NCBI GenBank assembly: GCA_942486035.1
Contig: CALNXK010000167.1
Coordinates: 1 to 64,000, forward strand
Reading direction: 5' to 3'
Source: Porites lobata
Taxonomy: Eukaryota; Cnidaria; Anthozoa; Scleractinia; Poritidae
Length of the DNA: 64,000 nucleotides
Shown here one piece after another: positions 33,281-44,900 of this stretch (the first letter of the stretch is position 1; each line of letters starts with the position of its first letter). Position numbers and translations under genes: made by a program. Below the pieces are notes generated by a model. That model worked only from the letters and a program-made list of their open reading frames with translations. It had not been told where the DNA came from and did not search any database.

Positions 33281-34685
33281 TTTGTTGAAATTATTCTGGT
33301 CCAAGGTTTTTGTCCACTGAAAATTGAAATTACTCGGTTTCCTGATGGATTCATTAATTCATTTTAAGGGTCGCAATTTAAAGCAGATATTAATTTACCG
33401 CGGCTGGGTACCCGTTGTAAACGCATTATTTTATCCTTTAAAAAACTCAATTTTAGTTTGAGAACGCTGACTACAGCGAAAGCCTAACATTATCGAAGGG
33501 GGGAGCCGGTGATACACCGGGACTTTGTTATTGCCAACGAGCAAGCCGAGCGAAGACGGTCGGCTTGCGAGGCGGCCAGCTTAATGCCCCGCGAAGTATT
33601 GCAGCAGACAGAAAAATTCTCGATGATGTAAGGTGTAGATTCCCTGGGGATTTCAGTGGCGTTAGATTTAACGTGCAGTTTCACGTGACATTTGCAATCT
33701 CGTTCCTAGAGTCCGCGTTGCTTTGTCCAGCGGAAGGATCGCGTCCTCTGGGAACGAGATTGGTGACTTTTGATGACCTTTGTTGTAAAACAAACGAACC
33801 TTCAAAGTTCGGACAATGTTCGCTGCCACACTACTGTACTTGTACGAACTACAACTCGCTATTTCAAGTTCGCGCTAACCTATAAATGTTAATTCCCTTT
33901 CGCTGTTTGAAACTCGACATGTTTAAGGTTCAAAAATGTCTAAAGCAGAACAGTAAGAGCGATTTTAAGGCCAAGAGCATGGCAGAAATGTAGGAACGAG
34001 GAGTGCTTGTAGTGGAAATTCTCGGCCCAGCAGCTAAAATGGTTTTATAAACATTGGAACTAAAACCGGTGATGTAGGCAAATTCTTTTTCTTTCGTTGG
34101 CACTTAGCAAAAGCTACAACTAGTATAGGGTTTTGCCATATCGGATTATCCCCTGGGTTTTGTTTTATAACATCGGGTATAGTTACACCTGCACCCAAAA
34201 TAACTATTGTAAACAAGTCTGCGGGGTAGTGATCACAAGAAGCCTTTTAATCTATGTCGTTGCATCAATATGCAGAATTTACAGAAACAACTTCCCCTCT
34301 CGTTCTATCGCTGAATCATGGCTTTAAAAGGCTGGGAGATTGACCTGGTAATAATTCGCTCATTGTTTCGCAACGACAAGCATTCATAACTTATGAAAGA
34401 GGGCGGCTTGTCACCTTGACTTTTGTACGTAAACTACATAAATTAAGGTAGTTGGACCGAAGATAAAAACAGCTGCCACTTGCAAGAAGTGCCAAGAATT
34501 GTGGGGTTGATACGACAGTTGTCAACAGTAGATAAGGGTTCCCTAATGTGGAGAAGTATTCTGCATAAGGTTTCAGCTGATACTAGTTTTATTAACGGCA
34601 GAGAATACACAAGAGGTGCGATACACTAATGCGGGGATTTATCACTGGTAGATAAGAGCTTCGAAACGCGAAAACCGACCGCAGT

Positions 34686-35759
34686 ATGATTTTCACGCAC
34701 ATTTTTCGTTATTTGGATGATAGAGATGCCGAAGAAGTGCGCCGCTCGCCAGCCCCGAAATTACGCATCCAGAACTCTGCTTCTCACTGGGAACATCAAG
34801 ATGTTAGATTCCAGAAGATTTCAGTGACAGCTCCTGTGGGAAAAGTGTTAAGATCGCCACATAAAGATCGCGAAACTAGACAAGGATTCGCAAGTTTACG
34901 CGCGCCTAGCTCACGTCCTTGTCAAAAACCAAGAATGTTACCACCGATTCATGGATCGCTTATCAGAGGGGAAGAAACAACGGTTTGTAATGATCACAAC
35001 TCGGCTAGGTTACCACCAATTGAGCCGTCTGTGAATCAACTCAGCGAGTATGAAAAGAGGTCGCGCTCAAGAACAGCAAAGAACGTTTGTTTGAAAAGTG
35101 TCATTGGCGCGGATAGCTCGTGTAAGGATCAGCCATGCATTTCTTCCGCTAATTTGCGACATCACGAGGAGGCAGGTTCGAAAGAGGAAATGCCAGCTGT
35201 TTTGAAAAGTTGCAGTTTGCAAGATATTTCTGCAAAGGAACACTATCAAGATCTTTTCAAGCAAACTGCGACTCAGCATGACTTGAAAGCGAGAACAAAC
35301 GTGAAATCTGCTAAAACTAGTGGGATTACCGCAGGAGAAAACTTCACACAGAGGGCAAGGTCCGTTGGTGATTTACAAGCAGCGAGTGACAAAGAGTGGG
35401 CGCTAATGAGAGAATTTAGGAAAGAGAACACAGTTAACGATTTTTACAAACTAGGAAAACCAAGTGAAGTTAACAGAGCAGAAATTTTGCCTTTTCCCGT
35501 AAAGCGAAACCGCAAAAATGTAAATACACGCAACACGCAAGATGCTGAATATTTACATGGTGAGTCAGCTTTGTTTCAGGTAGACGGTTGCCTGGCAGCG
35601 ACGAACTTCAAGAAAATGGGAAAATTAAACGATTTTGAGGCGGCAGAGTACGAAAAAGGAAGGCGCAATGCAATATGTGAAGTCTTAGAAAAGAGGACAG
35701 TTCCTCCGTTTGGGTCTAGTTTGTACGAAATGAGGCAAAATTTAATCCAGTCGTTGTAA
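34686..35759 (+). CDS. Hypothetical intronless protein, 357 aa
   Basis: A single uninterrupted ORF has an A at -3 of the ATG and a TAA stop. I do not recognise the protein. It is rich in Lys, Arg, Ser, Glu and Pro, has no signal peptide or membrane segment, and looks largely disordered with a few amphipathic stretches (for example EHYQDLFKQT and EWALMREFRKEN). Two short similar motifs (TVNDFYKLGKP and KLNDFEAAEYEKG) occur in the C-terminal half. Codon use is unbiased and not repetitive, so this is unlike the repeat-driven ORFs nearby. An ORF this long is unlikely by chance in AT-rich DNA. It could be a real single-exon gene, the large exon of a longer gene, or a retrocopy. It is convergent with NUP155. 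Confidence 0.6.
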   Translation: MIFTHIFRYLDDRDAEEVRRSPAPKLRIQNSASHWEHQDVRFQKISVTAPVGKVLRSPHKDRETRQGFASLRAPSSRPCQKPRMLPPIHGSLIRGEETTVCNDHNSARLPPIEPSVNQLSEYEKRSRSRTAKNVCLKSVIGADSSCKDQPCISSANLRHHEEAGSKEEMPAVLKSCSLQDISAKEHYQDLFKQTATQHDLKARTNVKSAKTSGITAGENFTQRARSVGDLQAASDKEWALMREFRKENTVNDFYKLGKPSEVNRAEILPFPVKRNRKNVNTRNTQDAEYLHGESALFQVDGCLAATNFKKMGKLNDFEAAEYEKGRRNAICEVLEKRTVPPFGSSLYEMRQNLIQSL

Positions 35760-38700
35760 GAGAAGCCTCGAATGCAGCAACGATCGAAAAGTAGCGATAA
35801 AACAAATTAAGCTTGAGACAGGTGCTTTTAGCCCTTTGACATTTTTAAGAAGTTCCGCGTGACAGAATGTAAATTCACTATTCACCGACGCTCTTGCAAG
35901 TCAAATATAAAAATATAAAACCGCGCATCCTGATCCGGTAGGAAAACTACCATTAAAGAAGGATTTATGGCTTAGGGAGAGAAAAAACGAAGTTGTTTCT
36001 TCAGAAAATCTCTATTGCATTCCTGTTTTTGTTTCGGGAAAATTATCGCTAAGATGAAGCGACTAGGAATTAATCCACGAAGACATGATTAAAAACATGA
36101 AATTATCATTCGTTTACTTTCATAAACGTCGAGAAGATTTCGTTGTAGTTGAACCGGTCGTAAAGTTTTTACTTTAGTTCGACCTTTGAAAAAATGAGTT
36201 GTTCATAAGCATTTAACCTTAACTGAGCATTCCGATTAAAGCACAGTTTTCCTTTTAAAGATTTAAAGACTCTTACAGTTTGTGCGTCAAAAAGGTTTTT
36301 AATTTGAACGGATGTTTATAACCGGAGTGAGAGTAAATAACGTTTAAATTTTAGCAGGTTTGAGCAAACCTAAATTGTTTATTCACGACTGTGCTAAAAA
36401 TAGCTATCCACACAAGGACTTTCGTAAATTGTGTGGGTGTGATTTGCTCGGCAGGTGGAGAAAGGCAAGTTGTAATGTCCTGCTTTTTCCAGTGGTTTTA
36501 AGCATGAAGGGTAAGAAAACAATGCAAAAAGGAAGAAGGGAAGGCGCGTTGTTCACCATTAAGGCCCTGTTCACACGAGGCTGGACATTTTTTCCAACCG
36601 CATATATTTTTTACCCGGATTCACGATCATGTGGACGGGGTTTTTTATAACCACTCAACCAAAGATGCGGTTTCGGTGAGCGAGTTCACTAGAGAGTTTT
36701 AGATTAGGACGACTACGAGTACACGAGTACGAGATTTTACGTAAAAGTTTTTTTCGCGTATTGTCGAAAAATATTCAACCCGGAAAGCTTCATTGTACTA
36801 TGTTCCACTTGAAAAATTAGTGCGGTTGTGTTTATTGGAGAAGGTTTAGCTCTTTCCCGGTTGCAAAATGATTAAACTTCTAAAATTTGATAACTTGTTT
36901 TCGCCAGCACGACATTCTCGCTAAAACTCATAGTAGAATGACGAATGGCGTTTTCCCGCCAAAATGACGTTGGTTCTCGCGCGTGCACTACTTAGTATTG
37001 AGAAAATGTCGTTCTCGTATATGTAGTCGTCCTCGTCTTAGAATCTAACGCTTTTCACTGTGTGAACAGAAGGCCGATTCGTGTAACAAAATGTGCGGTT
37101 TCAAAAGTATCTGGATTCGTCTGGTCGGGGTGTTAGACTCATTGTACAGCGCAATAAACAGTACCACAGGAAAGAACCGCTCCACAATAAAAATGAGAAC
37201 CTCTCTTGCCGTTGATGGAACTTTAGCTATCATCACAACAACCTCCACTAGCGTAGCAGTTTCTTATTTGGTTACTTTAGGTGGCGCGTTTTTAGTGTTT
37301 AGTGTTAGTATAGAGCGAAGTAAGTGTGTCGTTAATTCCAGTTAGCGTTTGACTATTGTGTTATTGACTATTGTGTTTTGTTTAGTGTAGAAATGATGTA
37401 CGTAGTGATAGTCGTAGCACCGATTTAATAATGCTTCGTTTCTTTTCCGTTATGTCGTTTTGTTTTCCTTCTTTTTTTTCTGCAGTTGTTGTAAAAAAAA
37501 AACTATAATAATAATAAAAAGAACCTGGCAACAGGTTAAAAACCAAAAAATGGAAAGTACTTCATCTACAGTCCATGAGTTATGACCACCGAACACGGCA
37601 CAATAAACAGTACCACAGGAAAGTACTGATCAGTACCTATTTCTTGAATAGTCACACTTTACGATTTCAAGTAGAAAAATAATAGTTCCAACGGAAAGTA
37701 GTTCTCGAGTCAATTATGCAGATATAAGTAGCTCGAAACTTTGTGTCTCTGGATAGAATCAATATTTAACAAACAGAAATTTGGAATTGTTCTTAGATTA
37801 TCGGTTTTGTCGCTCCTAAGAGAGTCAGAAAATCTATTCAGTGACAGAACTTACTAAGAAGCCCCCTCGCTAGAACAAGTTCCCACTTCCGCAGAGAGCG
37901 GGCGTTTCGATGGAGATTATTTGAATATTTATTCAAATGCTTAAATGTAAGAACGTATTTTACGGGAAAATAAACAGCAACAAGGGAAGTTGCTCGTCTA
38001 ATTTTGTCGACAGGCTACGTGACTTATCTGCAAAGCAATCAAGATATCAGTATACCGAACAAGAAACGTGTTTTGATTGCCTGTGGGAAGCCTACGCAGA
38101 CAACAGTCATCGGAATAAAGTATTGACCCCAAACTGGTCCACGCTTGCGAAATTCTTTGACGATTTGATCTGAGCGTGCTGAAGGGCATGAAGGTATTTT
38201 CACGTAGCCACGTACGTGAAGAAACCATTTCTTAAATAAAATTCTATTAGTCACTTATTTAAGAACGTTTGGTTGGAAGGTGGATAACAGATTAAGTTAT
38301 CTGACATGCAAATTGCAGCAACGAGCAGCCAGAAATAAATAAATAAATAATAATGACGCCTATTAACCAAAGGTTAGGGAGTGTGGGCGAGATCAATCGA
38401 AGGTCAAAACGGTCTTACTCAAACGCTGTGTTTTGCGTAAGTTACGTTAAACGCGGGAGATGAGAAAGCGTTCATCCTTCGTGGAATTTCAAACACACGC
38501 CACGCATTCGTAATAGCAACCTGGAGATGAGAATTGCACCTGCAATGAATAACTATATGTGAATATATCAATCAATCGATCACGTGGACGTACATAAACA
38601 AATTGGTTATTCGTCTACCATACCGGTTTTAGAAAATGTTGGTTGTCGAGGAAGGAGGGAAGAGAACCAACAACAAACTCAACGCACATCTGACGTCACC

Positions 38701-38931
38701 TCTGTGGCATTGCTCGCCAAATGAAAACGTGACGGACAGAGTAGTATCAGAACATGCAAAGACGCAATAAAAATACAGATTCATCTAAGAAGTAGTTTAA
38801 GCTTTTATGTACAATATGGTATTAATTTGATATTAAAAATCACCTACAATACTCATTTTGCAGAAACATTACTCATGGCGAGACTTGGATAGCTTTACAG
38901 TTTTCAAAACAGCAAATATTTAGTCGCTCTT
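35760..38931. other. Intergenic region between the 357-aa ORF and the NUP155 3' end
   Basis: It contains a MITE at 36694-37049 and fragments of the dispersed repeat with AATAAACAGTACCACAGGAAAG at about 37150 and 37602. The ORF at 37091-37345 overlaps that repeat, and the 78-codon ORF at 37937-38173 has no recognisable domain. The part next to 38931 is probably the NUP155 3' UTR; no clear poly(A) signal was identified on the - strand. Confidence 0.6.
36694..37049. mobile_element. MITE with TTAGATTAGGACGACTACG ends
   Basis: The left end GAGTTTTAGATTAGGACGAC and the right end GTCGTCCTCGTCTTAGAATC are imperfect inverted repeats. The interior is non-coding with a GGCGTTTTCCCGCCAAAATG block. A similar interior block (GCGTCATTTTGGCAGGAAAA) appears at about 47115-47160. 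Confidence 0.65.
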
Positions 38932-41900
38932 TCACAGTAGGCGCTTCATACGCGCCTGCAATCCCTTGAATTTGGCCAGCGTATCCTGCACTTTAGGGTT
39001 ACGTGAGCAAATTGATTCCAATTCCACTAGATACGTAGCACAAGCATCATACAGCGAAGTCGTAAACGAACGCCTGAAAGAGAAAAAGCAACCGGTCAAT
39101 GGAAAATATCAAATTTATCTAAAACCAAACCCTAATATTTGTTAGTCAAAAGTCATTTCTCAGTCCTATTTGAATTTAGGTGGAAAAATTCATGATATCT
39201 GTAACGAATATAACAAACAATGGTGTAATTTGGTGTAGTTTATGTAATTGAAGTTTGGTGAAGTTGCTGTAGTTGGTGAAGGTGTGGTTATTGGTGTAGT
39301 TTGGTTTAGTTGGTGTAGTAGCTGGAGCTACTTACCTTTCATATGGCGGAGAAAGAGAAGGCGTACTCACAAACTTCATCAATAAATGATAAATTACTTC
39401 AAGAATGTGAAGAGGCCTGTTAAGAGCTTTCCAGGACGGGTCCTAAAACATGTACAACTCCAAATTGAACGTTCTGTCCAACATTGAGAGGCGCTTTAAT
39501 TAAGCCACGCTAAGTTTTTCTTTAATGGTAAGATATCAAGATTTCATACACTCACTTTAAGTTATAACCACCTTGTACAATGAAATAAACAGTGCCACAA
39601 AAACGGAGTGCACAGATACTTTTATTTGATTGTAGAGACTTTAGGATTTCACCCACAGACTCAAAAGTTAGAACCTACTTTTTACAGCGTAATACGCATA
39701 CCACAGGTAAAAAAAACTATTAAGTAGCTTTCACTTGAATGGTCACACTTAAGGATTTCACCCACAGACTCAAAAAGTAGAACCTTCTTTTACAGCGTAA
39801 TAACCACTACCACAGGAGAAAAACCTGTTAAGTAGCTTTCATTTGAATGGTCACACATTAGCATATAATCCACAGACTTGATAGAAACGCTTAGAGGAAC
39901 ACTCCGGAAAAATACCCTAAGTAAATAATGTTTAGTTAACTGTAATTAGATGGTCGTATGTTACGGCGATTTCATCAACAGAGTTAATAGAAACGCCTTA
40001 TAACAGTAAAACAACATGCCTTCAAACAAACACACTAAAATGTCGTTCAATGAAAATCAAAGCTAGTCGTTGTATCGATTTTCACCTTAGCTTTGAAGAG
40101 CCTGTCGTAGATTCCATGAAGGACTGGGAAAGGGATTCCAATCTCTAACAATGTCATGAACACCCAAGTTGGGTCCCAGGCCAGCTCGGCACTTTTTTTC
40201 TCCAGCATTAGGACAATGGCGCCTAACGATATCAGCAGATCATCAAGAGTAAAGGTTATGAGAATTACTAAACTGATTACCAACGGGAAAATGTTTGATC
40301 TTAAACCAAATTCTCTCAACTATTCTTAGAAGAAATGTATGAAGATCAGTTTGGAGAATCTGTATTTAGATCTTGAAGCTGAAAGGGTTAACCCTTTAAG
40401 TCCTAAACGTGGTCAAAGTCAAAAAATTCCAAATTTCACTTTGTAAAACGCTTAAAAGCAAATAGTGGGGAGCTCAAGAAACGACGAGACGACGGCAGTG
40501 AAAACGTCGCTAAAAACTAATTTGCGTCATTTTAGACTTTATTGCGTCTATTTGGAACCACACAATTTGTAAAATGTTGGCGACTTTTCCTGGAGTTGAA
40601 TTCTAACGATTTTATCCTGGTTCAAAAAGAGAAACGAAAATTCGTCGTTGTATATATTCACGTATATAAATCGTCGCATTAGGAGGTTTCACGTCGTAGT
40701 CGTGCAGTGGACGTCGACGAAATGTACTAAGAAACGTGATGTACGCGCAGAGCAGTTGTTTTCCTCATAAAACCAATTGTTGCTGTTGTGGTTGTGGTTG
40801 CTTAAGCTCCGTACTAACATATGAAAGTGCCCTAGAAGTGAAATCGGAAGGGTCACACCGCAGGATTTCCTCCAGACTCAAACGTAAGAACTACCTTGCA
40901 ATACTTGTAATAAAACGGTTAATCAGTGAACAAATGTTATGACAAAAAACTAGAAATTAAATGGTTTGAAAGTGGGGAGTATCACAAGCTTCAACCGAAT
41001 CAAAGTCCGTATTCCAGATAACTTAGATTGATGTTTTACGATGGCGTGACAGCATTCAGAGTCACGCATGTAACGCAACAAATGATACTTACCCAGTGGG
41101 AAGTAGCGCTCAGAGTGAACATACATTTTTCCTAGAGAAGCAATCTTTTTACTGACGATTGCCATGCGATCACTGGGAGAATTTTGCAAAGATTCTTGGA
41201 GTTCTGTTGGTAAAAAGTAATACATTACAGTGAAATATATGAAATAGTGGTGGTTAATTTGCGTGGTTTCCGAGCCCAGAAAATAATTTCGTGGATTCTT
41301 TGGTTTTCAATTTGCATTACAAATTCTATACTTTACGATGGGCTGAAAAGCCTCGAGCCAATCAGAACGAAGCTATAGATCGTTTTCACATGACGTCACG
41401 GCGGCCATATTTGTGTCCAAACCAATGAATCGGCGGCCATGTTTGTGTACAAAAAAAATCCTGTTGGAATTGAACTCTTTTCACATGTTAAAACTTTCTT
41501 TCATTCTAAGCAAATTGCAAAGCTGCTGACCACGTGAATGAAAACTATCAATACTAAAACGCTGCAGTGCTCTAACCAATTGAGCTTTAAGACCCATACA
41601 TTGGGAACAGGCCAATCATTTGTTGACTTAATCTTAACCCGTGAAAGGATTTAAACACGAAATGATGATGTGAACTGCGGAAATACAAATTTATGTGACG
41701 ATAGGATCGTCGCAGTGGTACTTGCAATTTAAGCAATTGCAAAGTAACCCGAAAAAACATTTCGGGACTTTAACGGGATTCAAACCCATGGCCTCTGTGT
41801 TCGCGTTGCAGTGCTCTTAAGAAGACCCATAAGTTGGGAGCAGGCAAATTTTGTCAACAAGTGTCTGTTACTCTCAGTGTTCAACATACCTCCTTCTATA

Positions 41901-44900
41901 ATGTCTTTCCAAAGAGTTTCTATCAGTATGGGGTCATAGTGCCCAGCACAATGAACAATGGCGAGTTTACACTCAGCTAGTGCAAACACATCAGCAAAAT
42001 CTCCATAAAGCTAAGGGAAAATAAGAACCAAGAAACTGATGTAAGTCAGACACGCAAAATAAGTGACTGAAATAGAAATTTGGTTCCATGTGGAACACAC
42101 GTTAAGTCAGATCTTCATCAAAGAGCATATATACCAGATTGAAAAAATGTTGTTGCTAAAAAGTATAAGCCATGAGCGATGAGAATTAAAGGATTTATGG
42201 GTATACGTTCATTAACAAGGCAAATTAAAAAATCTTTCGACAAAAGTTTACATTGTTGGGAGCTGCTCGTGCGAATGTAAATCCCCAGAGTTCTTTGTTT
42301 AAGGGAATGCCGTTGTCTTGTTATGTCTTCCACGAAAGCTTTTAGGTCCTCTCTTTAAATTTTCAAGTTTGTGTTAATGATATGGCTTCGCTCTTTATCC
42401 GTACAGATCTCTTTTGTGTCCAGCACCACACGGGTGAAGTTGTGAGGTGATCGCCATGAAAACTGGACACTATTAAACTTTTTCTGCAATGCATCGTCGG
42501 TAAAAAGCTTCGACAATGTGTTCATTTTCCAGACTTTTTCCAGGTCTTGAAAATTGCTGGACAAATTTCAAGACTTTTTCAAGAATTCAAGATTCTGTAC
42601 GAACCCAAGGGCGGAAACCGCCTACAAACAAGTCGTGGCTCAAGGCCTGACTTGTTTAAAAAGTGGTGCAAAATGTGTTTAGCCAACCACAAACAGTTAC
42701 TGTGACCTTCCACTGAAAGCTGCTTTAAAGTTTAGGATCTAAAGATAAAAATAAGGATCTCGATCAGGCCTGGAACTAAATCTAAGACAGCCAATTACAG
42801 TCGAACCTCTATATAACGAAGTCCTCGGTGTAACGAACGAAATTCTTTATCCCAGTACAGTGGAACCTCGATATAACGAACCTCTATATAACGAAGTCCT
42901 CGGTATAACGAACGATTTTTTTTTATCCCAGTACAGTGGAACCTCGATATAACGAACCTCCATATAACGAAGTCCTCGGTATAACGAACGATATTCTTCG
43001 CCCCAGTACAGTGCAACCTCGATATAACGAAACCTCGGTGTAGCGAACAAATTTTGCCAGTCCCTCGGCCCTTTGTTCAATCGAGGCTCCACTGGAAAGA
43101 AGAGTTGAAGAACTTACCGTTGTAATATCCAGAAGGCGGGAATTCAAGACAGCTAGGGCCTGATCGATTTGTCTGGAAGGAGTAGCGGTATTTATTCTGC
43201 TAAGAGCTTCATAGACTTGCATTTGAATGCGCGCCACTTCAAGCTTCTCTTCCAGTTCATGAAGAAATTCGCCCTCACCGCTTGCAGCAGTTCTCAAATT
43301 ACAGCTTTTTGCACTCATGATTGCCCGAGAAAGGTACTCTAGTCTCAGCTGTAGTTTTACTTCAGAGCTAAGGAACAGAAGTACCAGTAATTGTGAGAGG
43401 AGCAGAAGAGAAATTGTTTGAATGGAAATAAAATAATTCAGGTTTTATATCACAGAAGTTTACCTCTCTTTTTCGGAAAGCTTGGAGAGAACTCTAGCGG
43501 CCGCGGAATAGTTCTTCGTCTTTTCGTAGTATCTCCACAGTAAATCCAGGATTTTCAGTTCATTGGGAGGTTGATGTGCGGACGATCGCTTAAGGAATGT
43601 CTCCAGGAATGGAGATTTAATCTGATAACACAAAAATCGTTTTAAGAAAATTAAAACTAAAATTTTGCTCCGAGAGCCTTATCTTGGCAGAGAAGTGTGA
43701 CATTCAGTGCACGTTATGGCTACATCGTAGGTTCGTCATCGTAGGTCCTCCTTCTTTTGCAGCACTGCGAGTAATATTATAGATTTCATCATCTGCTTAC
43801 ACTTTGTGTGCAATAGCGAGACATAACCGTCAATCTACAGCCAGTCTTAAGATTTGAGGTTCTTTCTATGACGAGGTAATTTTTGAACGCGTGACGCAAT
43901 CGTTAAAGCTGGATAGCCCGTCTGCAAACGTTGCACAGCACGCTAATGTTGAAACGTGTTTCTGCGCCTTTGAAATTTGAAGGAAAAGGCTGAAAAGATA
44001 AGATTAAGAATAATGAAAACAATAACTCAGGGTTGCACCTCCAACAGTCTGTCCGTAAGTGCATTGTCGATTAACCACTGATACAACACGACATGCCACA
44101 ACTCATCTCCGTAGGCTAAAGAAAACGATAACATCTCTTCCATCTAGTAAAATGACAAAACAAATGCAATACCGTCAGTCCTAGTATAAATCAAACGATA
44201 AGAGTATGCATTTTTACTAGATATAAAGCAGTTTCGACTTGTGACAACAAAAGGAGTGAATTTCACGCGAAGGTGTAACGTACCTAAAGAAAAGGGAGTA
44301 ACGCCAGAATACCAGACCATTTCTTTTTTCCCTGAGTCGAGTGTAAAAAGTATCTAGGGACACTTCAGACTTTAAAAAAAGTCCTTTTCTTTCCCTTTCT
44401 GGTTGGTTGGGCCGTTTCAGTTAAAACTTCGCAAGGAAATGTTAGCTCCGCCACTGTGCCACCACACTAAAGCTTACTTCGTTTGCTTAAGAGGCTGCTT
44501 TAAAGCTCGTGGAGAACTTACACTGTATGAGAGGTCAACTAGGATCAGGTCTCTTGAGACTAAGGAGGGCGCGTAACACGTGTGGAGTTCGTGCGCTATG
44601 CGCATTCGGCAATACTTGTGAATGGCCAGTTTACATGGAGGTGTGGGACCCCAGATAGGAGGGGCAGGTCACCCCACCTATCATGTAAACATTATCAAAT
44701 TAAAATGAGAGATTATATGGACAGGCGGGTTGCCTCACCTAACTGGGGTTCCCCGCCTCCATGTAAACGGGCTGTAAGACAGAAAAAGAGGGAAGGGTCT
44801 TCAGAGGTAAAAAAAAAAAAAAAAGAAAATTATGGCGCAAATCTTGACCAGCCATGCCAGCGGAGGATAGTTTTTAGGCGGACGAGGAAGGAGTGTAGTC

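Larger units (their letters stand above)
28931..34685. other. Intergenic region rich in repeats
   Basis: No gene was recognised. In order it holds a 69-bp tandem duplication (29091-29228), a palindromic element (29660-29842), a dispersed repeat (30897-31075), a small hairpin element (31245-31343), the large 15-bp minisatellite (31345-32577) and an element with 106-bp internal repeats (about 32815-33280). The stretch 33280-34685 shows only short ORFs (for example 33565-33885) without recognisable domains. Confidence 0.65.

Noticed and set aside
37091..37345. Small 84-codon + strand ORF
   Set aside because: It overlaps a copy of a dispersed repeat (AATAAACAGTACCACAGG) and has no recognisable domain or splice context.
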